This document shows, piece by piece, positions 16,980 through 24,807 of a stretch of 64,000 bases of DNA. Position numbers and translations under genes: made by a program. The stretch comes from Denitrobaculum tricleocarpae (GTDB taxonomy: Bacteria > Pseudomonadota > Alphaproteobacteria > Kiloniellales > Kiloniellaceae), in NCBI RefSeq assembly GCF_007004665.1, contig NZ_ML660056.1:1-64000 (forward strand). Direction: 5' to 3'. Within the stretch, counting starts at the first letter, position 1. Each line of letters starts with the position of its first letter. The notes under the pieces are model-generated. The model did not search any database, had not been told where the DNA came from, and worked only from the letters and a program-made list of their open reading frames with translations.

Positions 16980-17136
16980 CTCGTTTGGCCTATCTCGTTT
17001 GGCCCATCTCGTCTGGCTCATCTCGTCTGGCCGGCCTGAATTTGGCTAACCCGAATTTGGCGAACGCGAATTTGGCCAACCCTGACCTGGCCGACCCCGG
17101 CCTGGTCAACCCCGATCCGGCCAATCCGGACCTGGG
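16980..17136. repeat. 14-base tandem array joined to 15-base tandem array
   Basis: Four 14-base units (CTCGTTTGGCCTAT and variants) start at 16980, 16994, 17008 and 17022. They are followed by six and a half degenerate 15-base units (AATTTGGCTAACCCG and variants) from 17039. In one frame the 15-base units encode N-L-A-N-P pentapeptides resembling pentapeptide-repeat proteins. The 14-base part breaks any frame, there is no ribosome binding site, and the frame ends at 17233, so a real gene is doubtful. Confidence 0.7.
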
Positions 17137-17278
17137 AGAGGTCGGTCCGATCGCAACGCTGATTGCCGCGGGCCGCTCGTCCGTCGTTAGACCGGATCAC
17201 GTTCTAAACCTTATCGTTAGACCGGACTCATAAGGTCGGGTGACCGCTGTTAGCGAGTCCATCTAACCTTGATCTGAT

Positions 17279-18046
17279 CTACACGATGAACTGTTCCTTC
17301 ACGATCCGCTCTTCCAGGCTGTGTTCCGGATCGAACAGGAGGTCCAGTTCGACGCTCGGATCCTCGTAGACCGAGACCTCCTTTACATCGCGGATCTCGG
17401 TGTAATCGGCGGTTGCGCTGACCGGGCGCTTCAGGGGCTCGATCACTTCAAAGGAAATCTTGGTGGTGTTGGGCAGCAGGGCACCCCGCCAGCGCCGGGG
17501 CCGGAAAGCGCTGATCGGCGTGATCGCCAGCAGCGCCGCACGGATCGGCACGATGGGACCGTGGGCCGAGAGATTATAGGCGGTACTGCCCGCCGGGGTC
17601 GCCACGATGATGCCGTCGCAGATCAGCTCCTCCATGCGCTCGATATCGTCGATCTTGATCTTGAGCTTCGCGGCCTGCCGGCTTTCACGCAGCAGAGAGA
17701 CCTCGTTGATGGCCAGGGCGTCGAAACTCTCGCCCGCCACGGTCGTCGCGGTCATGCGCAGCGGGTGAAGCGTCGCCGTGCGCGCGGTGGTGACCCGCTC
17801 GACCAGGTCGTCCTCGTTGTGCTCGTTCATCAGGAAGCCCACGGTGCCGCGGTTCATGCCGTAGATCGGAACGCCGCGGTCCAGGTGGGCGTGCAGGGTC
17901 TCCAGCATGAAGCCGTCACCGCCCAGCGCGACGATCACGTCGGCCTCCTCCGGGCTGACATGGCTGTAGCGTTGCGCGAGGCGTTCCTGCGCCGCATTGG
18001 CTTCATCGGTGCCGTTGGCCACGAAGGCGAGGCGTGGATCGGTCAT
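17279..18046 (-). CDS. nadK: NAD kinase
   Basis: A 255-residue NAD kinase that makes NADP from NAD and ATP (or polyphosphate). The GGDG motif with the catalytic Asp is in [14 protein letters not shown] (near residue 42). The NE motif is [10 protein letters not shown] (near residue 117), and the glycine-rich region is [19 protein letters not shown]. The length is normal for the short alphaproteobacterial form. The ATG at 18046 is used. It is isolated from other genes on its strand; the repeat-rich region lies downstream. Confidence 0.93.
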   Translation of the reverse strand: MTDPRLAFVANGTDEANAAQERLAQRYSHVSPEEADVIVALGGDGFMLETLHAHLDRGVPIYGMNRGTVGFLMNEHNEDDLVERVTTARTATLHPLRMTATTVAGESFDALAINEVSLLRESRQAAKLKIKIDDIERMEELICDGIIVATPAGSTAYNLSAHGPIVPIRAALLAITPISAFRPRRWRGALLPNTTKISFEVIEPLKRPVSATADYTEIRDVKEVSVYEDPSVELDLLFDPEHSLEERIVKEQFIV

Positions 18047-18289
18047 ACTACCCCATGTTTCTCGACGCGATGTCCCGCAAGAGAGTCTGTTGCGCTCCGG
18101 ATGAGAACCCGCATCAAGACGCTGCCGGTTCCGGATCGTTATATTTTGTGCGCTCCGGGCATCGGCTCTTCTGATCTCACGGAGAAGACTCCGGAACCCG
18201 GGAAAGCCGCCGTCGCGTGAGCGCGCTTGTCAAAGATCGGATGTGAATGCACTTTAACGCAAGAACAATAAATGGGAACGGGGGCCGAC

Positions 18290-18817
18290 ATGTTGCGAAG
18301 GTGTGTGATGACGCGGGTTTTTCCGGCGGCGGAATTGAGGGTATTGGCGCTGGGCGCAGTAATGCTGGTGTTTTCGGCAGTGGCGGGCGGGAACGGCCTG
18401 CGAGCGGACGACCGGCACGCGGGCTACTACTATCCGGAGCCCATGGAGGTAGAGATCTACGAAGCCCGGGCGCAGAAGCTCGCCGGGGTCGGCCGGTCCC
18501 AGCGGATCGGGTTTGTCACCGGGATCACCAACGAGAAGCTGAAGAGCCCCTATCCGCCCGAAGCGGCGATTTTCGCCAAGGGGGAACAGGCGGAAAAGCT
18601 GATCATCGTGGCGCTGCAGGACGAGCGGATTGATACCCTGTTCCGGGCTCGCGCGATCTTCGCCAACCTGACCGCCTCGGCGCGGGTCCTGCCGATTTTC
18701 AAGGAGTTCGGCGTACAGGACTGGTTCACCTTTTTCGATCTGGCGAAGATGCTCGGCTTTGAGCAGATCACCATCTCGAACGGCCGCGAGTTCTCGCATC
18801 AGGTTATCATAAAGTAG
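18290..18817 (+). CDS. Conserved exported alphaproteobacterial protein, function unknown
   Basis: About 175 residues with an N-terminal hydrophobic stretch fitting a signal peptide (RVLALGAVMLVFSAVAGG). The mature part carries HAGYYYPEP, RIGFVTGITNEKL, PPEAAIFAKGEQAEKLIIVAL and FFDLAKMLGFEQITISNG, a conserved pattern I associate with exported Rhodospirillales-type proteins of unknown role. ATGs at 18272, 18290 and 18308 are all possible; 18290 follows a G-rich site. A second small membrane-anchored protein gene follows after about 75 bases. Confidence 0.6.
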   Translation: MLRRCVMTRVFPAAELRVLALGAVMLVFSAVAGGNGLRADDRHAGYYYPEPMEVEIYEARAQKLAGVGRSQRIGFVTGITNEKLKSPYPPEAAIFAKGEQAEKLIIVALQDERIDTLFRARAIFANLTASARVLPIFKEFGVQDWFTFFDLAKMLGFEQITISNGREFSHQVIIK

Positions 18818-18891
18818 GCTTCAAAGTGGCTTCGCCCTGCGCCCGTCCTGGCGGCGCGGCTTTCTCTCATTTTCCTTCGACCGGGTGTTTT

Positions 18892-19182
18892 ATGACGACT
18901 TCCAGCAGCGGTTCCTTTCTCGACCGTCCGGCGGCGCGCCTGCTTGCGCTGGGCGTGGCGGCGGCCAGCCTTGCCCTGGCGCTCTACATCAACCGGGCCG
19001 ATTTCCTGCCGGTCGCCGAGGAGGCTGCTTCGCCGCAGGACACGGCCTATCAGGCCTGCATCGACGAGCGGTATGAGGGGATCGACCAGATGATCAGCGA
19101 CGGTGTGGTCAACGAATCCCAGGCCACCCTCTTCAAGTCCCGCGCCGAAGCCCTCTGCCGGGCCACCAACCCGCCGCAATAG
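18892..19182 (+). CDS. Small membrane-anchored hypothetical protein
   Basis: A 96-residue protein with one N-terminal membrane segment (LLALGVAAASLALALYI, residues ~16-33) and a ~55-residue soluble tail containing two cysteines (YQACIDERYEG and EALCRATNPP) that could form a disulfide in the periplasm. The tail has the look of a small helical domain. The ATG at 18892 is preferred to one at 18826, because the extra residues would put a proline-rich stretch before the hydrophobic segment. It lies between an exported protein and the VOC-cupin gene in the same direction. No function recognised. Confidence 0.55.
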   Translation: MTTSSSGSFLDRPAARLLALGVAAASLALALYINRADFLPVAEEAASPQDTAYQACIDERYEGIDQMISDGVVNESQATLFKSRAEALCRATNPPQ

Positions 19183-19233
19183 AGCAGCTATGCCGGCATG
19201 GAACCCGCCCCCTAAAACGAGACGCAGTCGAGT

Positions 19234-20373
19234 ATGAGTAAAAGCGAAGCCCGCCAAATCGAGCACCCGCAGGATAAACCGGCAATCGAGACCGCCGAAG
19301 TCGTCCTGCCCTGCGAGAGCCTGCCGGAGAGCCTGACGTTCTTCACCGAGCAACTGGGGTTTCGCCTGGACCGGATCTTCCCCGCCGATGCGCCCGCGAC
19401 GGCGGTGATCTCCGGCCACGGCCTGCGTATCCGGCTGGAGAAGGGGGCAGGGAGGAACCCCGGCGTTCTTGCCCTGCGCTGCGCCGACCCAGGGGCGCTC
19501 ACCGGCGGCAAAACCGAACTGACCGCGCCCAACGGCACCCGCATCGAACTGTTGCAGGCCGATCCGCCGCTGAACCTGCCGCCGATCGATCAGTCCTTCG
19601 TCGTCACTAAAATGGGCGGCCCGGAGGCCTGGGGCATCGGCCGGGCGGGCATGCGCTACCGCGACCTGATCCCGAACCGCCAGGGCGGGCGTTTTATCGC
19701 GTCGCACATCGCGATCCCCGACGGCGGCCTGGTGCCCGACATGGTGCACTTCCACAAGGCCCGCTTTCAGATGATCTACTGCTATAAAGGCTGGGTGCAC
19801 CTGCTCTACGAGGACCAGGGCCCTCAGTTCACCATGAAGGCGGGCGACTGCGTCCTGCAGCCGCCGGAGATCCGCCACCGGGTCCTGGAGTGCTCGCCCG
19901 GCTTCGAGGTCATCGAAATCGGCTGCCCCGCCGAGCACATGACCTGCATCGACCATGACATGCCGCTGCCCAATGGCCGGGTCGACCCGGATCGGGTTTT
20001 TAACGGGCAGAAGTTTGTGCGGCATCAGGCGGAGAAGGCGGAGTGGCAGGCGGGACGTTTGGAGGGTATCGAGTTCCGCGACATCGGCATCGCGGCGGCG
20101 ACCAACGGCCTGGCGAGCGCGCAGGTCTGGAGGCTGAAGCCGGGTGCGACGCAGATCTCGGCGGTGAAGCACGCGGCGGAGTTCGTGTTTTACTTCGTGC
20201 TGGAAGGATCGGTTTCGCTGAACGCACAAGGGCAGGGGACGCAGGATCTGAGCGCGGGAGATAGCTTTGTCATTCCGGCGGGGATGGTCTTTGGGATGGT
20301 GGGCGCGTCGGAGGGTTTGGAACTGCTCGAGGTGGCGTTGCCGGCGGATTATGGGGTGGAGTTGAAGGCGTGA
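19234..20373 (+). CDS. VOC (glyoxalase-like) plus double-cupin fusion protein
   Basis: A 379-residue protein in three parts. Residues ~20-110 form a glyoxalase/VOC-like half (ETAEVVLPCESLPESLTFF...). Residues ~150-250 form a cupin with metal-ligand candidates in GGLVPDMVHFHKARF and GDCVLQPPEIRHRVLE. Residues ~275-375 form a second cupin (KHAAEFVFYFVLEGSV... SAGDSFVIPAGM). Likely a cytoplasmic metal-dependent enzyme or sensor for a small polar ligand; the substrate is unknown. A truncated, frameshifted copy of the last two-thirds lies at 21690-22414. Confidence 0.7.
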   Translation: MSKSEARQIEHPQDKPAIETAEVVLPCESLPESLTFFTEQLGFRLDRIFPADAPATAVISGHGLRIRLEKGAGRNPGVLALRCADPGALTGGKTELTAPNGTRIELLQADPPLNLPPIDQSFVVTKMGGPEAWGIGRAGMRYRDLIPNRQGGRFIASHIAIPDGGLVPDMVHFHKARFQMIYCYKGWVHLLYEDQGPQFTMKAGDCVLQPPEIRHRVLECSPGFEVIEIGCPAEHMTCIDHDMPLPNGRVDPDRVFNGQKFVRHQAEKAEWQAGRLEGIEFRDIGIAAATNGLASAQVWRLKPGATQISAVKHAAEFVFYFVLEGSVSLNAQGQGTQDLSAGDSFVIPAGMVFGMVGASEGLELLEVALPADYGVELKA

Positions 20374-20454
20374 GGCCGGGCTTTTTTTCAAGCGCGTCCC
20401 GGCAACTTCCTTAACGCACAAATCGAGACCTGACCGCATCCACGCAAATGGGAC

Positions 20455-20655
20455 ATGACCCCATCCACGGAAATTCCCAGTCACGAGAACCCGGCCTATA
20501 TGGAGAAGTCACGCATGCTCATGACCGAGCGCGATGCGCAGATCTTCGGAAAAGGTCGCGCCTTCGCCACGCGCACGGACCAGGGCTGGCTGCCGCCCTC
20601 CGCGAAGGATGTCGACGCGGTGCTGGCGGAACCCGCCAAGGAGACCGAAGCGTAG
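20455..20655 (+). CDS. Possible small hypothetical protein
   Basis: A 66-residue open frame from ATG 20455; an internal ATG at 20500 would give about 51 residues. The composition is ordinary and soluble (ERDAQIFGKGRAFATRTDQ, then WLPPSAKDVDAVLAEPAKE). There is no good ribosome binding site and no recognised domain. It ends a few bases before the 20-base tandem repeats. It may be a real small gene or the remnant of one damaged by the same rearrangements that copied the cupin gene. Confidence 0.35.
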   Translation: MTPSTEIPSHENPAYMEKSRMLMTERDAQIFGKGRAFATRTDQGWLPPSAKDVDAVLAEPAKETEA

Positions 20656-20667
20656 CAGGGGTGCCAG

Positions 20668-20740
20668 GGCCTGTGCTAAGCGCCCAAGGCCTGTGCTAAG
20701 CGCCCAAGGCCTGTGTTAAGCGCCCAAGGCCTGTGCTAAG
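20668..20740. repeat. Four 20-base tandem repeats
   Basis: Four copies of GGCCTGTGCTAAGCGCCCAA (one with T for C, the last truncated) start at 20668, 20688, 20708 and 20728. They lie between a doubtful small gene and the end of the PEP-CTERM gene. The near identity suggests recent slippage. No function is evident. Confidence 0.85.
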
Positions 20741-20757
20741 CACTATGTGAGTTGGCG

Positions 20758-21462
20758 TCAGGCCGATCTACGCCGGCGCGCGATGCCGAGGCCCGCGAGA
20801 CCGAAACCGAAGAGCGCCAGCGTGGCTGGTTCGGGCACGGCAACGATGTCAGGAACGTCGACGATATCCGGCACTGACGGATCAATTCTGACCTGCTGTA
20901 AGGTGAGTGTCGCATTGTCGTCCAGGTCAAACTGAACGTTGTTGAAGTGGATGTCGAGAAAGCCGAGGCCGGGGAACAATCCCGCCTGTTCCTGACTGAC
21001 GTCAAAGCGCCAGGTCAGTATGCCGGCGTCAAGCAGCAGAGGTCGATCGAAGATGTTGTCCGCGAATACAGAAATGTCGGAGGCGCCGCCATCGAGGCCC
21101 GTGAACATCAGGTCGCCATCCTCCTGTGGCCAAGTTATATCCGCATTGCCGCTCGTCGTCGCGAAGGTGAGCGTGATTTCCCACGGATTTGGCGGGGACG
21201 GAAAGCCGGGAAAGGGCGGAGGGCCAGAACCAGGATCGCCCAACACGATGCGTGGGCCGAAAAGGATATCGATATCCACCGTGGCGGTGCCAGTGGCAGT
21301 GAGTGGAATAACGCCTGCTCCTCCATTGACGTCGATGCAGGTAGCGCTGCCGTCACAGGCGGCGACGGAAACATCGTCGGGGGTGAGAGGCAGCGCATGC
21401 GTTGCTGAGGCACCGCATAACAGGAAGACAGTGGTGAAGCCTAATGCAAATAACCGTTTCAT
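20758..21462 (-). CDS. PEP-CTERM sorting-domain protein
   Basis: A 234-residue exported protein with a signal peptide (residues ~1-23, FALGFTTVFLLCGASATHA). Its C-terminal PEP-CTERM sorting signal has V-P-E-P, a membrane helix (TLALFGFGLAGLG) and a basic tail (RRRRSA). Such proteins are cleaved and anchored by an exosortase and often appear in exopolysaccharide-producing bacteria. The mature part is Gly/Pro/Asp-rich with beta-sheet character and includes one disulfide-capable pair (ACDGSATCID). The ATG at 21462 has GAGGG upstream. No exosortase gene lies in this window, so it must be encoded elsewhere if the signal is used. Confidence 0.82.
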   Translation of the reverse strand: MKRLFALGFTTVFLLCGASATHALPLTPDDVSVAACDGSATCIDVNGGAGVIPLTATGTATVDIDILFGPRIVLGDPGSGPPPFPGFPSPPNPWEITLTFATTSGNADITWPQEDGDLMFTGLDGGASDISVFADNIFDRPLLLDAGILTWRFDVSQEQAGLFPGLGFLDIHFNNVQFDLDDNATLTLQQVRIDPSVPDIVDVPDIVAVPEPATLALFGFGLAGLGIARRRRSA

Positions 21463-21689
21463 AATGTGAACCCTCAAATTATTTGTTTTCAGGCTATTGC
21501 CGCTTGCCGGCGCCGTCACTCCTCGAAATTCGAATAGGGCTATACAGAATTGTTGCACCGCTTTGCCGTAAGCGATGGGAGCCCGCGTGAGTGAGCGGGA
21601 CTATTCACGGGCAGAGCTTTGTTTCCGCGCCGCGGCCGCCATTGGAATGCGCAGGCGCCGATCAATGATCTCTTTTGATCGAAACAAGC

Positions 21690-22414
21690 AATGTGCTACC
21701 GCGACCTGACCCCGAACCGCCAGGGCGGCCGTTTCATCGCGTCCCACATGGTAATCCACGACGGCGGCCTGGTGCCCGACATGGTGCACTTCCACAAGGC
21801 CCGCTTTCAGATGATCTACTGCCGTAAAGGCTGGGTGCACCTGCTCTACGAGGATCAGGGCCCTCAGTTCGCCATGAAAGCGGGCGACTGCGTCCTCCAG
21901 CCGCCGGAGATCCGCTACCGGGTCCTGGAATGCTCCCCCGGCTTCGAGGTCATCGAAATCGGCTGCCCCGCCGAACACATGACCTGCATCGACCATGACA
22001 TGCCCTTGCCGAATGGTGCAGTGAATCCGGAGCGGGTTTTTAACGGCCAGCGCTTTGCGCGGCATCAGGCGGAGAAGGCGGACTGGCAGGCGGGACGTTT
22101 GGAGGGTATCGAGTTCCGGGACATCGGGATCGCGGCGGCGACAGAGGGGCTGGCGAGTGTTCGGGTTTGGCGGCTACGGCAGGGGACGACACGGATTCCG
22201 GCGGTGAAGCACGGGGCGGAGTTCGTGTTTTACTTCGTGCTGGAGGGGACGGTGACCCTGAAGGCCGAAGGGCAGGGGGCGCAGGACCTGAGCGCGGGGG
22301 GGTAGTTTCGTCATTCCGGAGGGGATGACCTTTGGGATGACGGGCGCGTCGGAAGATCTGGAACTGCGTGAGGTGGCGCTGCCGGCGGACTATCGGTTTG
22401 CATTGGCGGGTTAG
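21690..22414 (+). pseudogene. Truncated, frameshifted copy of the VOC-cupin gene
   Basis: From about 21690 the DNA closely matches the cupin part of the gene at 19234 (for example YRDL.PNRQGGRFIASH and the stretch through CPAEHMTCIDHDMPLPNG). The first ~140 codons, including the VOC half, are missing and replaced by unrelated DNA. The frame meets a stop near 22305 after a G-run expansion (GCGGGGGGGTAG). Shifting by one base restores the expected C terminus (FVIPEGMTFGMTGASE...) to a stop at 22412-22414. It is therefore a 5'-deleted duplicate with a +1 frameshift. Confidence 0.85.
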
Positions 22415-22462
22415 GCAGGAAGACGAACGCAACCATCGGCTTGGTTGGTGCTTCGCATTTCG

Positions 22463-23421
22463 ATCTTCGTTGGACCGTGATTTTCTGAATGCTACAATCG
22501 GCATCGCACAGGTCGGCATCGCGCAGGTGTTGCGGCTAGACCGTGATTCTCTGAATGCTACAATAACGTGAAGCGGGTCTAACCGTCACTATCAGTTGCG
22601 GCTAGACCGTGATTCTCTGAATGCTACAATATTGACAGCTACTCGAACCTGAGCGGGTAGTTGCGGCTGGACCGTGATTCTCTGAATGCTACAATTGGCC
22701 AATTCCGCCGAACGCTACGACTCCAGTTGCGGCTGGACCGTGATTCTCTGAATGCTACAATCGATAGAGGCTGCATTGCACATGAACCACTGTTGCGGCT
22801 GGACCGTGATTCTCTGAATGCTACAATCTCGGTCGCGCAGACCATGCTGGCGAACGGGTTGCGGCTGGACCGTGATTCTCTGAATGCTACAATGCTCGTC
22901 TTCATTGGATGGATCCTCGACAAGTTGCGGCTGGACCGTGATTATCTGAATGCTACAATTTTTGCCAGTTGTCCCAAACCAGCCGTTTCGTTGCGGCTGG
23001 ACCGTGATTATCTGAATGCTACAATCAGGTTGACCAGGTTAAAGCCGTCGCGGTAGTTGCGGCTGGACCGTGATTATCTGAATGCTACAATGCGTGGAGT
23101 GGCTGCACTTCGAGACCTACAGTTGCGGCTGGACCGTGATTATCTGAATGCTACAATAAGAAAAAATGGCGGAGCTTGGCCTCCTGAGTTGCGGCTGGAC
23201 CGTGATTATCTGAATGCTACAATGTACCGATAATCATGCAGCGCCACCGGCTCGTTGCGGCTGGACCGTGATTATCTGAATGCTACAATAGGTCCAGATT
23301 GATCCGCAGGTGACGAGCCGTTGCGGCTGGACCGTGATTATCTGAATGCTACAATGGCGTATGGGTAGATATAGACAGAGTATTGGTTGCGGCTGGACCG
23401 TGATTATCTGAATGCTACAAT
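22463..23421 (+). CRISPR. Type II-C CRISPR array, 15 repeats and 14 spacers
   Basis: The 36-base repeats start at 22463 (degenerate), 22529, 22595, 22660, 22726, 22792, 22858, 22924, 22990, 23056, 23122, 23188, 23254, 23320 and 23386. Spacers are 30 bases except the third (29). The repeat starts GTTGCGGCTGGACC and ends GAATGCTACAAT, matching Neisseria-type II-C repeats in its terminal extended -10 element. Variants are ordered: CTAGACC in repeats 2-3, GATTCTCTG in 2-7, GATTATCTG in 8-15. The tracrRNA anti-repeat (28116-28152) fixes the crRNA strand as plus. The array therefore points towards cas2 and is convergent with the cas operon. Confidence 0.98.
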
Positions 23422-23424
23422 AGG

Positions 23425-23466
23425 TGACCGCTTAAATATCTGATAAAAAAGACGTTTAAGCGGTCA
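23425..23466. promoter_or_regulatory. Inverted repeat in the probable CRISPR leader
   Basis: Immediately after the last repeat an AT-rich stretch of about 70 bases separates the array from cas2. It carries a perfect 12-base inverted repeat (TGACCGCTTAAA, 23425-23436; TTTAAGCGGTCA, 23455-23466) around an 18-base loop. Since the newest repeat variants lie at this end, it is the likely integration (leader) end. The inverted repeat could be a Cas1-Cas2 or host-factor site, or a bidirectional terminator between the convergent array and cas operon. Confidence 0.5.
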
Positions 23467-23493
23467 TTATTCACAAAAAATCTTTCTGTAGCG

Positions 23494-23829
23494 TTAGAAT
23501 AGGGCGAGCTGGCCCGGGTTTCTTGCGGCGGGATTGCGGGTTTTCCCGGAAAAACTGATGATGTTTTCGTATTGTTTGTCGGTAAACATAAGGATGTTGA
23601 TCTTGCCGCGCTCAGGGAGATTCCGCTCGATCCGCCGGATGTAGGCTTCACTCTGCTCCTTTCCTTTGCAAAAGCGTAAGTAGTTGGAATACTGACTCAT
23701 GACGAAGCCTTCGTCGAGCAGGAACTGGCGGAATTTTGTGGCTTTCTTTCGGCTTTCCCGGCTGTCGGTCGGCAGGTCGAACATAACCAAAATCCACATA
23801 AGCTGATATCCGCTGAGGTGCGTTGCCAT
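23494..23829 (-). CDS. cas2: CRISPR-associated protein Cas2 (type II)
   Basis: A 111-residue Cas2, the structural partner of Cas1 in spacer integration. The first beta strand carries the conserved acidic pattern MWILVMFDLPTDSRESRKK, then FRQFLLDEGFVMSQYSNYLRF and the ferredoxin-like fold to the end. The N-terminal extension (MATHLSGYQ) matches other II-C Cas2 proteins; an ATG at 23799 is an alternative start. It lies eight bases after cas1 in the same direction and is the last gene of the cas operon, about 70 bases from the array. Confidence 0.93.
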   Translation of the reverse strand: MATHLSGYQLMWILVMFDLPTDSRESRKKATKFRQFLLDEGFVMSQYSNYLRFCKGKEQSEAYIRRIERNLPERGKINILMFTDKQYENIISFSGKTRNPAARNPGQLALF

Positions 23830-23837
23830 GCGTTGTG

Positions 23838-24761
23838 TTAAGGGGCCGGGCCGCTGTCCGGTGCCGGCAGATCGAGAGGCCGCAGCGTTAAAGGCAGGTC
23901 GAGATCGCCACCGGCGGCCTCAAAGGCGGCGGCGAGGGAGTGCGAAAGTCTTTGCAGCGAGACGCTGAGGGGGCTGGCGCCATGCGGCATCGGCAGGTCC
24001 AGTGTCATGAGATCGACAAGCGTGGCTTTGGCTTCGGGGCAGATGTCTTCGATCCCGCTCTCTCTGAGCCCGATGACCTGATGGTCGACAAGGGGGCGAA
24101 AGGGTTCCATCAAATCGTCGGCCAGGGCAAAGGCGTTGCTGCGGTTGGAATGATGCAGCCCGATGGTCGGGTGTAGCCCGCTCGCCAAAAGGCTCCGGGC
24201 GGTCGCGGCGCGCAAAACCGTGTAGCCGTAGTTCAGAAGCCCGTTGAGACCGCCCGCGGCACGGTCCCGGCGGAAATTCTCTCCAAACAGAAGCGGCCAG
24301 TAGCGGCGCGCGGCCTGGGCCTCCAGGTTTTCCGGGTCACCGGACCGGACTTTTTTGGCCAAGCCGCGAAGGGCCCCGTCCTTTTGGCCATGAGCTGCCA
24401 GAATGGCGGCCTGCATTTCGATCTTTGCCACCACAACCTGCCGCCACAGGCGTTTGCGCAGAGGCTTGCCCGCGTTCCACTGGGCGCGCATCCGGGCGCC
24501 CTGAAGGTGGTGTCCCTCAATCGGCCAAACGCAGGACACCGGGCTTTGATTGGGGCCGCAGGTCACCAGCAAGGCATTGCGCTCGGCCAGGGCGACGAGG
24601 AGACTATTGGAGTAGGTGATGCCGTGCGCATGGACGATAACTGCCGCGATATCGTCTAGAGGAATGCGGCCGACTTCTTCTCTCTCGCGCTCGACCCTGA
24701 GGAAGCCGCGTGTGGCACTGAGATGCTGTCGGTCGGTCTCGATATCGACGATTCGGTCCAT
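23838..24761 (-). CDS. cas1: CRISPR-associated endonuclease Cas1 (type II)
   Basis: A 307-residue Cas1 integrase of type II systems. It begins MDRIVDIETDRQHLSATRG, continues with the N-terminal beta domain (EVGRIPLDDIAAVIVHAHG), the PIEGHHLQGARMRAQ region and the helical catalytic domain. The metal-binding residues are expected in LEAQAARRYWPLLFGE (Glu), GLHHSNRSNAFALADDLME (His and Asp/Glu). An open frame reaches 24854, but homologs start at the ATG at 24761. That leaves a 46-base gap after cas9. It inserts new spacers together with Cas2. Confidence 0.95.
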   Translation of the reverse strand: MDRIVDIETDRQHLSATRGFLRVEREREEVGRIPLDDIAAVIVHAHGITYSNSLLVALAERNALLVTCGPNQSPVSCVWPIEGHHLQGARMRAQWNAGKPLRKRLWRQVVVAKIEMQAAILAAHGQKDGALRGLAKKVRSGDPENLEAQAARRYWPLLFGENFRRDRAAGGLNGLLNYGYTVLRAATARSLLASGLHPTIGLHHSNRSNAFALADDLMEPFRPLVDHQVIGLRESGIEDICPEAKATLVDLMTLDLPMPHGASPLSVSLQRLSHSLAAAFEAAGGDLDLPLTLRPLDLPAPDSGPAP

Positions 24762-24807
24762 AGGCCCGTCTGCGGCATGCGGAAGTATGCCGCGCCGGGG
24801 TGCGAAG

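Larger units (their letters stand above)
16447..17278. other. Repeat-rich intergenic region
   Basis: An 832-base stretch between DUF1127 and nadK with no convincing gene. It contains an inverted repeat (16524-16577), a 14-base tandem array running into a 15-base tandem array (16980-17136), and a duplicated CGTTAGACCGGA motif near 17184-17230. Open frames at 16585-16917 and 16985-17233 lack ribosome binding sites. Confidence 0.55.

Noticed and set aside
18799-20484. 561-codon open frame on the minus strand
   Set aside because: It is antisense to the VOC-cupin gene and its neighbours and reads as low-complexity Arg/Ala/His/Asp protein typical of the shadow of a GC-rich gene.
22639-22923. Open frame within the CRISPR array
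   Set aside because: The 66-base repeat-spacer period is a multiple of three, which keeps frames open across the repeats by chance; no ribosome binding site.
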